64,000 nt of DNA, taken from contig CAVTSX010000009.1 of NCBI GenBank assembly GCA_963737425.1, forward strand, positions 310,001 through 374,000. Reading direction: 5' to 3'. Made by a program: the position numbers and the translations under genes. The notes below the pieces were generated by a model. That model saw only the letters and a list, made by a program, of their open reading frames with translations. It had not been told where the DNA came from and made no database searches. This document shows positions 8,734 through 17,529 of the stretch, one piece after another. The stretch comes from DASXRA01 sp963737425 (lineage in GTDB: Bacteria > Actinomycetota > Actinomycetes > Mycobacteriales > Jatrophihabitantaceae). Positions within the stretch are counted from its first letter, which is position 1; every line of letters starts with the position of its first letter.

Positions 8734-9083
8734 GGTCTTGCGCGCCCCGCCTTCTTGCGCACCCCGCCTTCTTGCGCACCCCGCCTTCTTGCGCACCCCG
8801 CCTTCTTGCGCACCCCGCCTTCTTGCGCACCCCGCCTTCTTGCGCACCCCGCCTTCTTGCGCACCCCGCCTTCTTGCGCACCCCGCCTTCTTGCGCACCC
8901 CGCCTTCTTGCGCACCCCGCCTTCTTGCGCACCCCGCCTTCTTGCGCACCCCGCCTTCTTGCGCACCCCGCCTTCTTGCGCACCCCGCCTTCTTGCGCAC
9001 CCCGCCTTCTTGCGCACCCTGCCTTCTTGCGCACCCCGCCTTCTTGCGCACCCCGCCTTCTTGCGCACCCCGCCTTCTTGCGC
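8734..9083. repeat. 17-bp tandem repeat (minisatellite), about 20 units
   Basis: Unit CTTCTTGCGCACCCCGC repeats head to tail from 8751 to 9073 in 19 full copies, with a degenerate copy before (8734-8750) and a partial copy after. Only one internal substitution is visible (C to T near 9020). Seventeen is not a multiple of three, so the array is open in all six frames and yields artificial Arg/Pro/Cys-rich translations; it is not likely to be coding. It fills the gap between the DUF2252 and DUF222/HNH genes. The near identity points to recent slippage expansion. It has no spacers, so it is not a CRISPR array. Confidence 0.95.
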
Positions 9084-9189
9084 GTCGACTCCTCTCGCTC
9101 CCTGTCGCCCACGCCCGCATCGAACGTTCCTACCCGATAGGCTGATTCTGGCTCGACGAGTGATCATCCATTGCGGTAGAGTCGCACGC

Positions 9190-10536
9190 ATGTTCGAGGT
9201 TGACGAGTGGCAGCCGCCCGCCGCGCCGCCGCCGTTGAGTCTCGCGGAGATCACCGATGATCCCGATCAGGCCGCGGCGTCGCTCGCGGCTGAAGCGCCT
9301 GGACCGGATGCGGTGGCGGCGTTGTCGGTGCTCGACCCGACCGGGTTGTCGCCAGGTGGGCGGGTCGATGCGCTGGTCGCATTGGAACGGCACCTGGCCT
9401 GGCTGGCTGGGATGCAGGCTCAGGTACTAGCGGAAATAGCTGCTGACGATCGGTCTGACGATCGGTGGGTCCGCGAAGAGGTCGGGTGCGCGCTGCGCTT
9501 GTCGACGGTGACCACGCAACGCCGCCTCGCCGTCGCCGAAACCTTGACCGGGACGCTCGCTGAGACGGGGCGGGCGTTACGCCGAGGCCGGATCAGCTAC
9601 CTGCACGCGATGACCCTCGCCGAAGCCACCTACGGACTGGACGACCAGACCGCGGTCGCGGTGCAGGCGCGGGCGCTGCGCCGCGCGAACGGGCAGACGC
9701 TGGCCGAGTTCAAACGCTCGCTGCGCCGCGCCGTACACGCCCTGAACCCGGCCCGGGTCGAACAACAGCGCGCGCAGGCGATGACCGAACGCCGCGTGTG
9801 CGTAACTGCCCGGGATGACGGCATGGCCGAACTGTGGGCCCTCCTTCCCGCCGAGGGCGCCGCCGCGGTCATGGCCGCGGTCGACTGCCTGGCCTCGGTC
9901 ACCTCCGGCACCGATCCGCGTACGACGGATCAGCGCCGCGCCGATGCCCTGGTGGATCTGGGTGTGGCGGCGTTGCACGATCCGCTGCTGCCGAAGGCAC
10001 AGGGGATGCGGCCCTCGATCCAGGTCACCCTCGCGCTGTCGACCCTGCTCGGCGTCGACGAGCAACCCGGCGAACTGGCCGGGCACGGACCCATCCCCGC
10101 ATCCGTCGCGCGCCGCCTCGCCGCCGACGAAACCGGCACCTGGCGCCGGCTGCTCACCGACCCCGTCACCAACACCCTGCTCGACTACGGACACACCACC
10201 TACCGACCACCCAAGAATCTCGCCGACTTCGTCATCGCCCGCGACCAGACCTGCGTCTTCCCCGGATGCTCACGAAACGCCGCCCGCTGCGACATCGACC
10301 ACCGCATCGCCCACACCAAAGGCGGATCAACCAAGCCGGAGAACCTGGCAGCCCTGTGCCGACGCCACCACCGACTCAAGCACGAGGCCGACTGGCACCT
10401 GGATAGAACCACCAACGGCAGCTACCGCTGGACCAGCCCCACCACCCACCACTACGAAACACGACCACCCGACCGACCCGTCGACACCAGCCGACCCCGA
10501 ACCGTCGACGCCGACCCAGATCCGCCCCCGTTCTGA
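9190..10536 (+). CDS. DUF222 / HNH endonuclease family protein
   Basis: 448 aa. An N-terminal DUF222-type helical region (VDALVALERHLAWLAGMQAQVLAEI, then VREEVGCALRLSTVTTQRRLA) is followed by a C-terminal HNH domain: CVFPGCSRNAARCDIDHRIAH and ENLAALCRRHHRLKHE give Cys-x4-Cys and DIDH...H...H, the metal and catalytic residues. This is the actinobacterial 13E12-repeat type. These proteins are common and often repeated in actinobacterial genomes; function is unproven, with homing-like or DNA-damage roles proposed. The start at ATG 9190 is typical for the family. It follows the minisatellite and precedes an IS110 remnant, so the neighbourhood looks recombination-prone. Confidence 0.9.
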   Translation: MFEVDEWQPPAAPPPLSLAEITDDPDQAAASLAAEAPGPDAVAALSVLDPTGLSPGGRVDALVALERHLAWLAGMQAQVLAEIAADDRSDDRWVREEVGCALRLSTVTTQRRLAVAETLTGTLAETGRALRRGRISYLHAMTLAEATYGLDDQTAVAVQARALRRANGQTLAEFKRSLRRAVHALNPARVEQQRAQAMTERRVCVTARDDGMAELWALLPAEGAAAVMAAVDCLASVTSGTDPRTTDQRRADALVDLGVAALHDPLLPKAQGMRPSIQVTLALSTLLGVDEQPGELAGHGPIPASVARRLAADETGTWRRLLTDPVTNTLLDYGHTTYRPPKNLADFVIARDQTCVFPGCSRNAARCDIDHRIAHTKGGSTKPENLAALCRRHHRLKHEADWHLDRTTNGSYRWTSPTTHHYETRPPDRPVDTSRPRTVDADPDPPPF

Positions 10537-10567
10537 TATGGCGTGACGGGTGTCAAGGAACAAGGAG

Positions 10568-10604
10568 AGGCGCCCGCCACGATCGGTCGGGGCGGGTGCC
10601 TTTC
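10568..10604 (+). terminator. Intrinsic-type terminator after the HNH gene
   Basis: AGGCGCCCGCC and GGCGGGTGCCT form an 11-base stem with one G-T wobble and a 12-base loop, followed by a short TT run. It lies 31 bases after the HNH stop. Confidence 0.7.
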
Positions 10605-10627
10605 GGCTTCGCTGCTGCGCCTTGGTG

Positions 10628-10860
10628 CGGGCGCAGGGGCTTCGACGCCGCCACCACACACCGGATCCCCGCCTCGAGCTGCGTCCGATACAACCCGACC
10701 CCGGTCGGGCCCGCCTCATTGGCCACCGCGACCAGCCCGGCCCGCTCTGCCAGCCACGACCGGACGTGATCATGCGTAGGTGTCAATCACGCCCACATCA
10801 GCTCGCCCGTCACGCGGTCGATCTCCGCCGCAGCGACCGACCGATCATGAGCATCCCGAC
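10628..10860 (-). pseudogene. IS110-family transposase remnant (N-terminal fragment)
   Basis: Read on the minus strand, the sequence gives HDHVRSWLAERAGLVAVANE, then AGPTGVGLYRTQLEAGIRCV and VAASKPLRP. This matches the conserved N-terminal DEDD-domain stretch of IS110 transposases (EAGPTG-GLYR, AGI-CVVAAPSKLQRP). Just upstream a second frame reads SVAAAEIDRVTGEL, the piece that normally precedes it, so the fragment carries at least one frameshift or stop. The C-terminal catalytic serine domain is absent. It is a dead remnant, and no insertion-sequence ends could be recognised. Confidence 0.6.
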
Positions 10861-10975
10861 TAACACCATCTGACCGACCAAAATCCCGACCGCATCACGT
10901 GCCACAGCATCCAGAGGGATGCGTGCGCGCGGCGACGACCGGTCGGCGCCACATTGCGTCCTAGGCTTCCTCGCG

Positions 10976-11680
10976 ATGACGGGAATCAGGACTCGGTCAG
11001 AGTCTGCCGGGTTGGGCATGCTGCTCGCCGCGGTGGGCGGCTATCTCGACGCGTACACCTTCGTGCAGCACCGGATCTTCGCCAACGCCCAGACCGGCAA
11101 CGTCGTGCTCGGCGCGGTGGACGTGTCGGCGCGGCACTGGGCCGATGCGGCGTCGCGGCTGCCGCCGATCGTCGCGTTCCTGTTCGGGGTGGTCGTTGCC
11201 GAGACGCTGGGCACACCGGCAGCGCGTCGGTTGCTGCACCGGCCCCTGCGGATCGCCTTGGGGGCCGAGGTGGTGCTGCTCGCGATCATCGCCGCACTTC
11301 CCGACGGCACACCCACGGCAGTCGTGACCGTGACGGTGTCATTCGTCGCCGCGGTGCAGTTCGCGACGTTCCGCACGCTCGTCGACGCTCCCTACACCAC
11401 GCTGTTGGCGTCCGGTAACTTGCGCTCGCTCGCCGTCGCGGCCCATCGCTGGCTGACCGCCCGGGACCGCGGATCGGCTCGCCGCGCCGGACGGTTCACC
11501 GCCGTGGTGCTCGCCTTCGTGGCCGGTGCGATCGCCGGTGCCGTCATTACCCGGCACCTGCACATGTCGGCCGTGGCCGTGGCGGCGGGGATGCTCGCCG
11601 TGGCCCTGGCCTGGCTCATCCGCGAGACCAGGGCGCTCGAACGCCACGGCACCTCGAGCGGCCCGGCCGAGGATCGTTGA
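10976..11680 (+). CDS. YoaK/DUF1275 family membrane protein
   Basis: 234 aa with about six hydrophobic segments. The family signature is at the N-terminus: LGMLLAAVGGYLDAYTFVQH followed by FANAQTGNVVLGAV; a second typical stretch is AVQFATFRTLVDAPYTTLLASGN cut across helices 4-5. Members are small integral membrane proteins, possibly transporters; the substrate is unknown. ATG at 10976 begins directly before the first helix; the frame is open to 10919. It is convergent with the flavoprotein gene, 6 bases apart. Confidence 0.85.
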   Translation: MTGIRTRSESAGLGMLLAAVGGYLDAYTFVQHRIFANAQTGNVVLGAVDVSARHWADAASRLPPIVAFLFGVVVAETLGTPAARRLLHRPLRIALGAEVVLLAIIAALPDGTPTAVVTVTVSFVAAVQFATFRTLVDAPYTTLLASGNLRSLAVAAHRWLTARDRGSARRAGRFTAVVLAFVAGAIAGAVITRHLHMSAVAVAAGMLAVALAWLIRETRALERHGTSSGPAEDR

Positions 11681-11686
11681 GCCTGC

Positions 11687-12820
11687 TCAGCGTCGCGACA
11701 GCAGATCGCGCACGATGAGAGTGGCTGCCGCCGGCGCGGCGCGTACGAATCCGAAGAACGGGCCGAAGTCCCTGGTTGCCGAAGAGCCGGTGACGTAGAG
11801 GCCCGCGACGCTGGTCCCGAACGCCTCGTCGAGGTCGGGATAGCCGTCTGTGACGTCGATGCGGTCGATGAGGTTCGCAAGGTAGGGCACACGCGCGAGA
11901 TCGGCGCGATAGCCCGACGCGAAGACGATGCGGTCCACGGTGAGGCGTTCGGAGTTCGACAACAGCACGCGCAGCTCGCCCGACCCGGCAGAGCTGACCT
12001 CGGCGACCTCGGTGCCGGGCCAGCGGTGAATGCCGGCCCAGTCGAGTCTGGCGACGAGCCACTCCTCCAACGTCAGCCGTCCCACTTCCCAGAACCGCAG
12101 GCCGATCGCGTCCCGGTCCGCCTGCGCGAGATTGCGCCAGTAGCCCGGAATCCGCATCGTGCTCTCGACATGGGCATCGACGAATCCCCAGTCCGCACGG
12201 GCGAATCGTGGGACGTCGTGGCGGTGGACGAGGTCGATGCGTTCCGCCCCGTGCTCGCGCAGAAGCGCCGCCCACTCGTAGGCACTTTGCCGGCCGCCGA
12301 CGATGAGGATCCGTGCTCCCATGAGTTCGTCGAAACGCACGAGATCGCACGTGTGGGCCGCCCGGCCCGGCGGAACCGACAATGCCCAGTCCGGGAAGTT
12401 CGGGTAATACCCGACACCAGGAGCCGCTACGACGGCGTCGGCGACAACGCGCTCGCCACCGGCGAGCGTCGCCTCGAATCGGCCGTCGCTCCTCGCGATG
12501 TCGACGACAAGCTCGTCGTGCACCTTGATGCCCTTGACCCGCTGGAACCATTCGGCGTAGTCGAGAAATACGCCGACCGGAATCGGATCGACCTGGGTGA
12601 TCGACCGATCCTCCAGAAACGCCCTGAGCGTGTGGACCCCGCCGGCGTCGAGGTGCCAGTCCGGACCGGAGCGAAGGAACATTCCCTGCGGCATGTTCTT
12701 CCGCCAGAACCCCATCGGACTGCCGACGACCACCGTGTCGATGCCACGTTCGCGAGCCAAGCCGGCCGTCGACAATGCGTACGGACCCGCTCCCACGACG
12801 AGAAGGTCTGCAGTGATCAT
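11687..12820 (-). CDS. FAD-dependent oxidoreductase (flavin monooxygenase-like)
   Basis: 377 aa, cytosolic. The N-terminal FAD site is DLLVVGAGPYALSTAGLARE (GxGxxA at residues ~9-14) and a second nucleotide site, for NAD(P)H, is ILIVGGRQSAYEWAALLRE at about 167-185. FASGYRADLARVPYL is the ATG/FATGY-type linker of flavin monooxygenases, and SSATRDFGPFFGFVRA ends the FAD domain. The substrate is unknown. The divergent PaaK-like ligase gene begins 174 bases away, so the two might share regulation. Confidence 0.85.
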   Translation of the reverse strand: MITADLLVVGAGPYALSTAGLARERGIDTVVVGSPMGFWRKNMPQGMFLRSGPDWHLDAGGVHTLRAFLEDRSITQVDPIPVGVFLDYAEWFQRVKGIKVHDELVVDIARSDGRFEATLAGGERVVADAVVAAPGVGYYPNFPDWALSVPPGRAAHTCDLVRFDELMGARILIVGGRQSAYEWAALLREHGAERIDLVHRHDVPRFARADWGFVDAHVESTMRIPGYWRNLAQADRDAIGLRFWEVGRLTLEEWLVARLDWAGIHRWPGTEVAEVSSAGSGELRVLLSNSERLTVDRIVFASGYRADLARVPYLANLIDRIDVTDGYPDLDEAFGTSVAGLYVTGSSATRDFGPFFGFVRAAPAAATLIVRDLLSRR

Positions 12821-12994
12821 GCTTGTCCACCCCCGGCTGATACGAGCGCGAGCGTAGCCCGCACCAACCCAATCCTGGGGCGCATCCGGCCGATAAGGGC
12901 ACGACGTTCACCTGACGGTCATTCGGTGAGATGTCAACGTGGAGCGACCCGGCCGGAGGATCTGTGTGCGAGACTCCCGAACGGGGAGTCGGCA

Positions 12995-14377
12995 ATGAGC
13001 GAGCGGGTTGCGCGGATGGACTATGAGCGGCTGCGTGCCGCTCACCTGAGCGCGGTGCAGGCGGCGCTCGCCGATCACGTTGCGCGGCTCGAATGGTCGC
13101 GGGAGCAGATTGAGCGCTACCGCGACGCGCGGCTGCGAGCGTTGCTGTCCTATGCGCGCGAGCGGTCACCGTTTCACGCGGCGCGGATGCGCGATCTGGA
13201 TCCGAGCTCAGCCACGGTTGCCGACCTGGCCCGGCTGCCCCCGATGACCAAGCGCGAGGCCCAGGACGAGTGGGACTCGATCGTGACGGTTCCCGGCCTC
13301 GACCGAAAGACGGCCGAACGCACCCTGGCGCAGCAACAGTGGTTCAGCTACACCCAGGGCGGCCAGCAGATCTTCAGCTCCGGTGGGTCGAGCGGCGTTC
13401 GCGGCGTGTACGTATGGGACTGGGACCTGTACGTGGTGAGCGCCTGCCTGGCCTGGCGGATCCAGGCCAGCGAGGAACAGCGCGGGCTGTCGCGGCGCGG
13501 CCGGGCGCGGCTTGCGGTGCTGGAGGCCGGCATGCCGCCACATGCGAGCACGCCCCTGTTCGACGTGCCGAGCGCGGACGGGATGGACACGGTCGTGATA
13601 CCGGCCGGCGCGCCGTTCGACGAGGTGCTGGCCGCGGTCGCCGCAGCCCAGCCCACCCACCTGGTCGGATACCCGTCCGTGGTGGGACGCCTCGCCCGCG
13701 CCGCATTGAGCGGACAGCTGGCAATCCGCCCGGTGCGGGTGAGCACGAACTCCGAGCCCCTTACCGAGGACGATCGCAGCGCGATTCGCGCCGCGTGGAA
13801 CGTGCCGATCCACAACCTGTGGGGATCGACCGAGATCGGGGTCCAGGCGGTCGGCTGCGGCCGCGGCGAGGGACTGCACATCTGCGAGGACGAAGTCGTT
13901 CTGGAACGAGTCGACGACGCCGGAGTGCCGGTCGCCGCAGACCAGCCGGCCGCGCGGACGCTGGCGACCGGACTCGGCAACCGGGCGTTCCCGTTCATCC
14001 GCTACGACCTGGGCGACCAGGTCGCGCTCCTTCCCGGGAGGTGTGACTGCGGGAGCGCGTTCGCCCGGTTGGCCGACATCGCCGGACGCCGCGACGACGA
14101 CTTTCGCTATCGCGCCTGCACGATCCCGGCCGGCGTGTTCCGCCACGTCCTCGGCACAGATCCAAGCGTCTCCGAATACCAGGTGCGCCAGACGCCGGCC
14201 GGAGCCGAGATCCTCGTCGTCGGATCACCCGACCTGGCGTCGCTGACGTCGTCGCTCATCGGTGCCCTGGGCCACCACGGGCTGGCCGACCCGCAGGTGC
14301 AGATCCGTCCAGTTGATCGGCTCGAACGTCATGCGGCATCCGGCAAACTGCGACGGTTCATCCCGCTGCCCCAGTAG
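12995..14377 (+). CDS. PaaK-like adenylate-forming enzyme (phenylacetate-CoA ligase family)
   Basis: 460 aa. The AMP-binding signature is FSSGGSSGVRGVYVWDWD (about residue 125), with LWGSTEIGVQ as the second core motif and FIRYDLGDQVALL as the adenine-site Y-x-L/T-G-D motif. These place it with PaaK-type ligases that activate a carboxylic acid as the acyl-AMP, usually before thioester formation. CDCG close to the YDLGDQ motif matches the PaaK C-terminal subdomain. The acid is not identifiable. Start: ATG with GGGGAG 7 bases upstream. Confidence 0.85.
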   Translation: MSERVARMDYERLRAAHLSAVQAALADHVARLEWSREQIERYRDARLRALLSYARERSPFHAARMRDLDPSSATVADLARLPPMTKREAQDEWDSIVTVPGLDRKTAERTLAQQQWFSYTQGGQQIFSSGGSSGVRGVYVWDWDLYVVSACLAWRIQASEEQRGLSRRGRARLAVLEAGMPPHASTPLFDVPSADGMDTVVIPAGAPFDEVLAAVAAAQPTHLVGYPSVVGRLARAALSGQLAIRPVRVSTNSEPLTEDDRSAIRAAWNVPIHNLWGSTEIGVQAVGCGRGEGLHICEDEVVLERVDDAGVPVAADQPAARTLATGLGNRAFPFIRYDLGDQVALLPGRCDCGSAFARLADIAGRRDDDFRYRACTIPAGVFRHVLGTDPSVSEYQVRQTPAGAEILVVGSPDLASLTSSLIGALGHHGLADPQVQIRPVDRLERHAASGKLRRFIPLPQ

Positions 14378-14391
14378 CGGCCCGGGGATGC

Positions 14392-14853
14392 TCAGCGGGC
14401 AGCCGCCTGGCGGTTGGGTGCCCATAGCTGGTCGGCGTCGCCGGCGGCGAGCCGGCCTCGGTAGACGTCGATCTTGTGGTCGATCATCTTGAGGTTTTCC
14501 TGTACCTCGGCGAGCTTGGCGATCACGTCGGCGCGGTGGGCCTCCATGAGGGCAAGGCGTTCCTGTTCGTTGCCGTGCCCGGCGGACACGAGTTGGGCGT
14601 AGCGGCGGATGGTCTTGATGGGCATGCCGGTGGCCCGCAGTCTGGTGCAGACGGTGATCCACTCGAGATCGAGCTGGTGGTAGCGCCGGCGCCCGCCCGC
14701 TGTGCGGTCGACGGCGGTGACGACCAGGCCGACGCGTTCGTAGTACCGCAGCGTGTGCACGCTGACGCCCGTGCGGCGGGCGGCCTCCGCAATGCTGATG
14801 CCGGTAGGCGGGTCGCAGTGAGCAGGCTCCGGCCGCGGTTTGACTTCGAGCAT
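14392..14853 (-). CDS. MerR family transcriptional regulator
   Basis: 153 aa. Winged-helix residues ~17-85: ISIAEAARRTGVSVHTLRYY, ERVGLV, GGRRRYHQLDLEWI. A dimerisation coiled coil follows (HRADVIAKLAEVQENLKMID). There are no metal-binding cysteines at the C-terminus, so it is a drug- or organic-ligand-type MerR. It is divergent from the drug exporter with only 24 bases between the start codons, so it very likely controls that gene. The frame ends just after the convergent PaaK-like gene. Confidence 0.9.
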   Translation of the reverse strand: MLEVKPRPEPAHCDPPTGISIAEAARRTGVSVHTLRYYERVGLVVTAVDRTAGGRRRYHQLDLEWITVCTRLRATGMPIKTIRRYAQLVSAGHGNEQERLALMEAHRADVIAKLAEVQENLKMIDHKIDVYRGRLAAGDADQLWAPNRQAAAR

Positions 14854-14877
14854 GCTCTAAATCCTAGCGTCGTTGTC
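14848..14877 (+). promoter_or_regulatory. Leaderless-type promoter and MerR operator candidate for the exporter
   Basis: The gap between MerR and exporter starts is 24 bases. TAGCGT (14865-14870) ends 7 bases before the exporter ATG, the spacing expected for the -10 box of a leaderless actinobacterial transcript (TANNNT). GAGCATGCTC (14848-14857) is a perfect 10-base palindrome covering the MerR start codon and could be part of the operator. Inference from spacing only. Confidence 0.45.
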
Positions 14878-16338
14878 ATGAGTTCTTTGACGCTGCAGAA
14901 GACCATGGCCAGCGAACTGAGCCGACGCCGCCGATTCCTGGTGCTCGCGATCTGCTGCGCCAGCATGATCGTCGTGGTCATGGACATCTCGATCGTCAAC
15001 GTCGCGCTGCCCGCGATCCGAGCCAACCTGCACACGTCGGTGTCCGGCCTGCAGTGGACGGTCGACGCGTACACCCTGGTGCTGGCCAGCTTCCTGGTAC
15101 TGGCCGGGTCCACCGCCGACCGGGTCGGCCGTCGGCGCATCTTCCAGGTCGGCCTCACCATCTTCGGGATGGGCTCGCTGCTGTGCGGCCTGGCGCCGGG
15201 CATCGGGTGGCTGATCGGGGCGCGTGCGCTGCAGGCGGTCGGCGGCACGATGCTCAATCCGGTGGCGATGGCGATCGTTGCGAACACCTTCACCGACCCG
15301 GCCGAGCGGGCCCGGGCCATCGGAGTCTTCGGTTCGGTGACCGGCCTGTCGCTGGCGCTCGGTCCGATCCTCGGGGGCGCGCTGGTCGACGGCTTCGGCT
15401 GGCATTCCATCTTCTGGATCAACGTGCCGATCGTCGCCGCCGCGATCGTGTGCACCGCACTGTTCGTGCCCGAGTCGCGCGCCGCCCGGGCCCGCCGGTT
15501 CGACCCGGTGGGCCAGACCCTGATGATCCTGATGCTGGGCAGCGTCGTCTACGCGATCATCGAGTCCAAGTGGCTGGGCTGGACCTCGCCGGTAATCCTG
15601 ATCCTGCTCGCCGTCGCCGTGCTCAGCGCGCTGGGCATCGTCAGCTACGAACCGCGCCGGACCGACCCGCTGCTGGAGCTGCGCCTATTTCGCAGCGTGC
15701 CGTTCAGCTCGGCGATCCTGATGGCGCTGTGGGCCTTGTTCGGGTTCAGCGCGTTCCTGTTCGTGACCACCCAGTACCTGCAGGACGTGCGCGGCATGTC
15801 GGCGCTGACGGCCGGGCTGTGCCTGCTCCCGGTCGGGGTGCTGGTCGTGGTGCTCTCGCCGTTCACCGGCCGACTGGTCGGCGCACGCGGTCCTCGACAG
15901 CCGCTGGTCGTCGCCGGGGCAGCGTTGGCGCTGGGCGGCGGCGCGTCGATCTGGCTCGGGCCGGCCACCCCGCTGCCGGCCGTGCTCGCGATCTACGTTC
16001 TGTTCGGCATCTTCCTCGGCACCGTCAACCCGCCGATCACCAACACGGCAGTCTCCGGAATGCCCCGCTCGATGGCCGGGGTCGCCGCGTCGTTGGCCTC
16101 CGCCGGCCGGCAGACCGGCACCACCCTGGGCGTCGCCATATCCGGAACGATCGTCGGGTCGGCCCTGGCCCGCGGCGGGACGGCGTACACCAGCGCGGAG
16201 CACGAAGTGTGGTGGCTGGTGGTGGGGCTCGGCGTCGGCATCCTGGTCCTGGGGCTGCTCAGCACCGGGTGCCGTGCGCTGGGCAGCGCACAGCGCACGG
16301 CCGCGCTGTTCGACGCCGGCGAGCGCAGCGTCGCCTAG
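14878..16338 (+). CDS. MFS multidrug exporter, DHA2 (EmrB/QacA) type
   Basis: 486 aa, predicted 14 membrane helices. Helix 1 ends in the DHA2 signature MDISIVNVALPAIRANLHTS; GSTADRVGRRRIFQVG is the loop 2-3 motif A (G-x3-D-R-x-G-R-R); the motif C region GSVTGLSLALGPILGGALVD marks drug:H+ antiporters. It would expel drugs or dyes in exchange for protons. There is no visible ribosome site before ATG 14878, in keeping with a leaderless transcript. Paired with the divergent MerR gene, a common arrangement for self-regulated efflux. Confidence 0.9.
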   Translation: MSSLTLQKTMASELSRRRRFLVLAICCASMIVVVMDISIVNVALPAIRANLHTSVSGLQWTVDAYTLVLASFLVLAGSTADRVGRRRIFQVGLTIFGMGSLLCGLAPGIGWLIGARALQAVGGTMLNPVAMAIVANTFTDPAERARAIGVFGSVTGLSLALGPILGGALVDGFGWHSIFWINVPIVAAAIVCTALFVPESRAARARRFDPVGQTLMILMLGSVVYAIIESKWLGWTSPVILILLAVAVLSALGIVSYEPRRTDPLLELRLFRSVPFSSAILMALWALFGFSAFLFVTTQYLQDVRGMSALTAGLCLLPVGVLVVVLSPFTGRLVGARGPRQPLVVAGAALALGGGASIWLGPATPLPAVLAIYVLFGIFLGTVNPPITNTAVSGMPRSMAGVAASLASAGRQTGTTLGVAISGTIVGSALARGGTAYTSAEHEVWWLVVGLGVGILVLGLLSTGCRALGSAQRTAALFDAGERSVA

Positions 16339-16360
16339 CTGATGCGACCTGGGACGTGGT

Positions 16361-17278
16361 TCACGCGGGCGTTGCGTGGCGTGTTCCGCGGGCTGATGCA
16401 GGTCCTTCGCCGAGGATGTCGGCCGCGACCCGGCGGACGCGGTCAGGGTCGCGGATTCCGTCGATCTCGACGATCTTGCCGTTGACGACCGTGAAGGCCA
16501 GGACGCAGAGCGGCTGCCCGTCCAGGGTGATCACCGTTCCGACGGTGCCGTTGACCAGCGCCGGGTGCAGTTGGGCACCGCGCGGGGCGCGGGCCAGCTT
16601 GGCCACGGCCTGCACGCCGCGGATGAGAGCCGGCGGCCGCCCGGCCCCGAAGTCGGCGCGCACGACGACGTCGGGGTCGAGGATCTGGACGAGCGCGTCG
16701 AAGTCGCCGGCCCGCGCCGCCGCGAAGAAGGCGTCGACCACCTGCCGCTGACGCGCCAGGTCCGGATCGGGGGCCGGGATCTCGGCGCCGTTCACGCGGC
16801 GCCTCGCCCGGCTGGCCAGTTGCCGCGCGGCGGCCGGACTGCGACCCACCATGCCGGCGATCTCGTCGAAGGGCAGCTCGAACATGTCGTGGAGCACGAA
16901 CGCCAACCGCTCGGCCGGGGTCAGGGAGTCGAGCACGACGAGCATGGCCAGGCCCACCGAATCGGCCAGCAACGCCTCCTGCTCCGGGTCGAGGTTCCCG
17001 TCCGCGATGACGACCGGGTCAGGCAGATGCGCGCCGAACGACTCCTCCCGGCGGTGCCGGCGCGAACGCAGCGCGTGCAGGCATTCGCGGGCGACGACGG
17101 TGGTCAGCCATCCGCCGAGGTTGTCGATCTGATCCGCCGCGGAACGGCTCAACCGCAACCAGGCGTCCTGGACGGCGTCATCGGCCTCGGCCAGCGAGCC
17201 GAGCATCCGATACGCCACCGCCCGCAGCCGGGGCCGGTGCGCCTCGAAGCGCTCCGCCAGCCAGTCGGTCTCGTCCAT
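16361..17278 (-). CDS. sigJ: ECF41-type sigma factor with SnoaL-like C-terminal domain
   Basis: 305 aa. Region 2: YRMLGSLAEADDAVQDAWLR and WLTTVVARECLHALRSRR; region 4: LTPAERLAFVLHDMFELPFD and GRSPAAARQLASRARRRV. From about residue 175 a SnoaL/NTF2-like domain follows (RQRQVVDAFFAAARAGDFDAL ... DPDVVVRADFG), which is the hallmark of the ECF41/SigJ group, where this domain replaces a separate anti-sigma factor. ECF41 genes usually sit beside a carboxymuconolactone decarboxylase, oxidoreductase or epimerase gene; none is adjacent here. Start at ATG 17278 has GGGATGGGG upstream. The symbol reflects family likeness only. Confidence 0.9.
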   Translation of the reverse strand: MDETDWLAERFEAHRPRLRAVAYRMLGSLAEADDAVQDAWLRLSRSAADQIDNLGGWLTTVVARECLHALRSRRHRREESFGAHLPDPVVIADGNLDPEQEALLADSVGLAMLVVLDSLTPAERLAFVLHDMFELPFDEIAGMVGRSPAAARQLASRARRRVNGAEIPAPDPDLARQRQVVDAFFAAARAGDFDALVQILDPDVVVRADFGAGRPPALIRGVQAVAKLARAPRGAQLHPALVNGTVGTVITLDGQPLCVLAFTVVNGKIVEIDGIRDPDRVRRVAADILGEGPASARGTRHATPA

Positions 17279-17525
17279 CGGTCACCCCATCCCATCGCCG
17301 AGGCTCATGGAAGTGAGCCTTCCGACGCGTCGAATGTGACACGCCCCCTCGACGGCCGTACATGACCTTGGGGACGTAGATGGCCGGCACGGGTCCGATC
17401 GCTGGACTGACGGCGAACGCGTCCGGCGCGGACTCGGCGTCATCGACAGATGCGATCCGATGCCCATTGCTGGTCGTGTGCTGCGCGGGTTGCCGCTTGG
17501 CGCGACGGCGGCCGATCTGAATCAT
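17178..17525 (-). CDS. Possible small protein or leader ORF upstream of the sigma gene
   Basis: ATG at 17525 is preceded by AAAGGAG at ideal spacing, a better ribosome site than most here. The first ~75 residues (starting MIQIGRRRAKRQPAQHTTSN) precede the sigma start; the frame then runs on over the first 100 bases of the sigma gene in another phase, where it looks like an artefact. No domain is recognised. The strong ribosome site and the doubled operator-like repeats just upstream suggest that this is where the transcript for the sigma factor starts. Real protein, regulatory leader, or a gene joined by a frameshift are all possible. Confidence 0.35.
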   Translation of the reverse strand: MIQIGRRRAKRQPAQHTTSNGHRIASVDDAESAPDAFAVSPAIGPVPAIYVPKVMYGRRGGVSHSTRRKAHFHEPRRWDGVTDGRDRLAGGALRGAPAPAAGGGVSDARLAGRGR

Positions 17526-17529
17526 GACG

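Noticed and set aside
8734..9083. CRISPR array
   Set aside because: Units are 17 bp, directly adjacent, with no spacers and no cas genes nearby.
8554..9189. Long open frames through the 17-bp repeat on both strands, including fusions to DUF2252 and HNH genes
   Set aside because: The 17-bp unit has no stop in any frame, so the open frames are a by-product. The flanking genes have good independent ends and starts.
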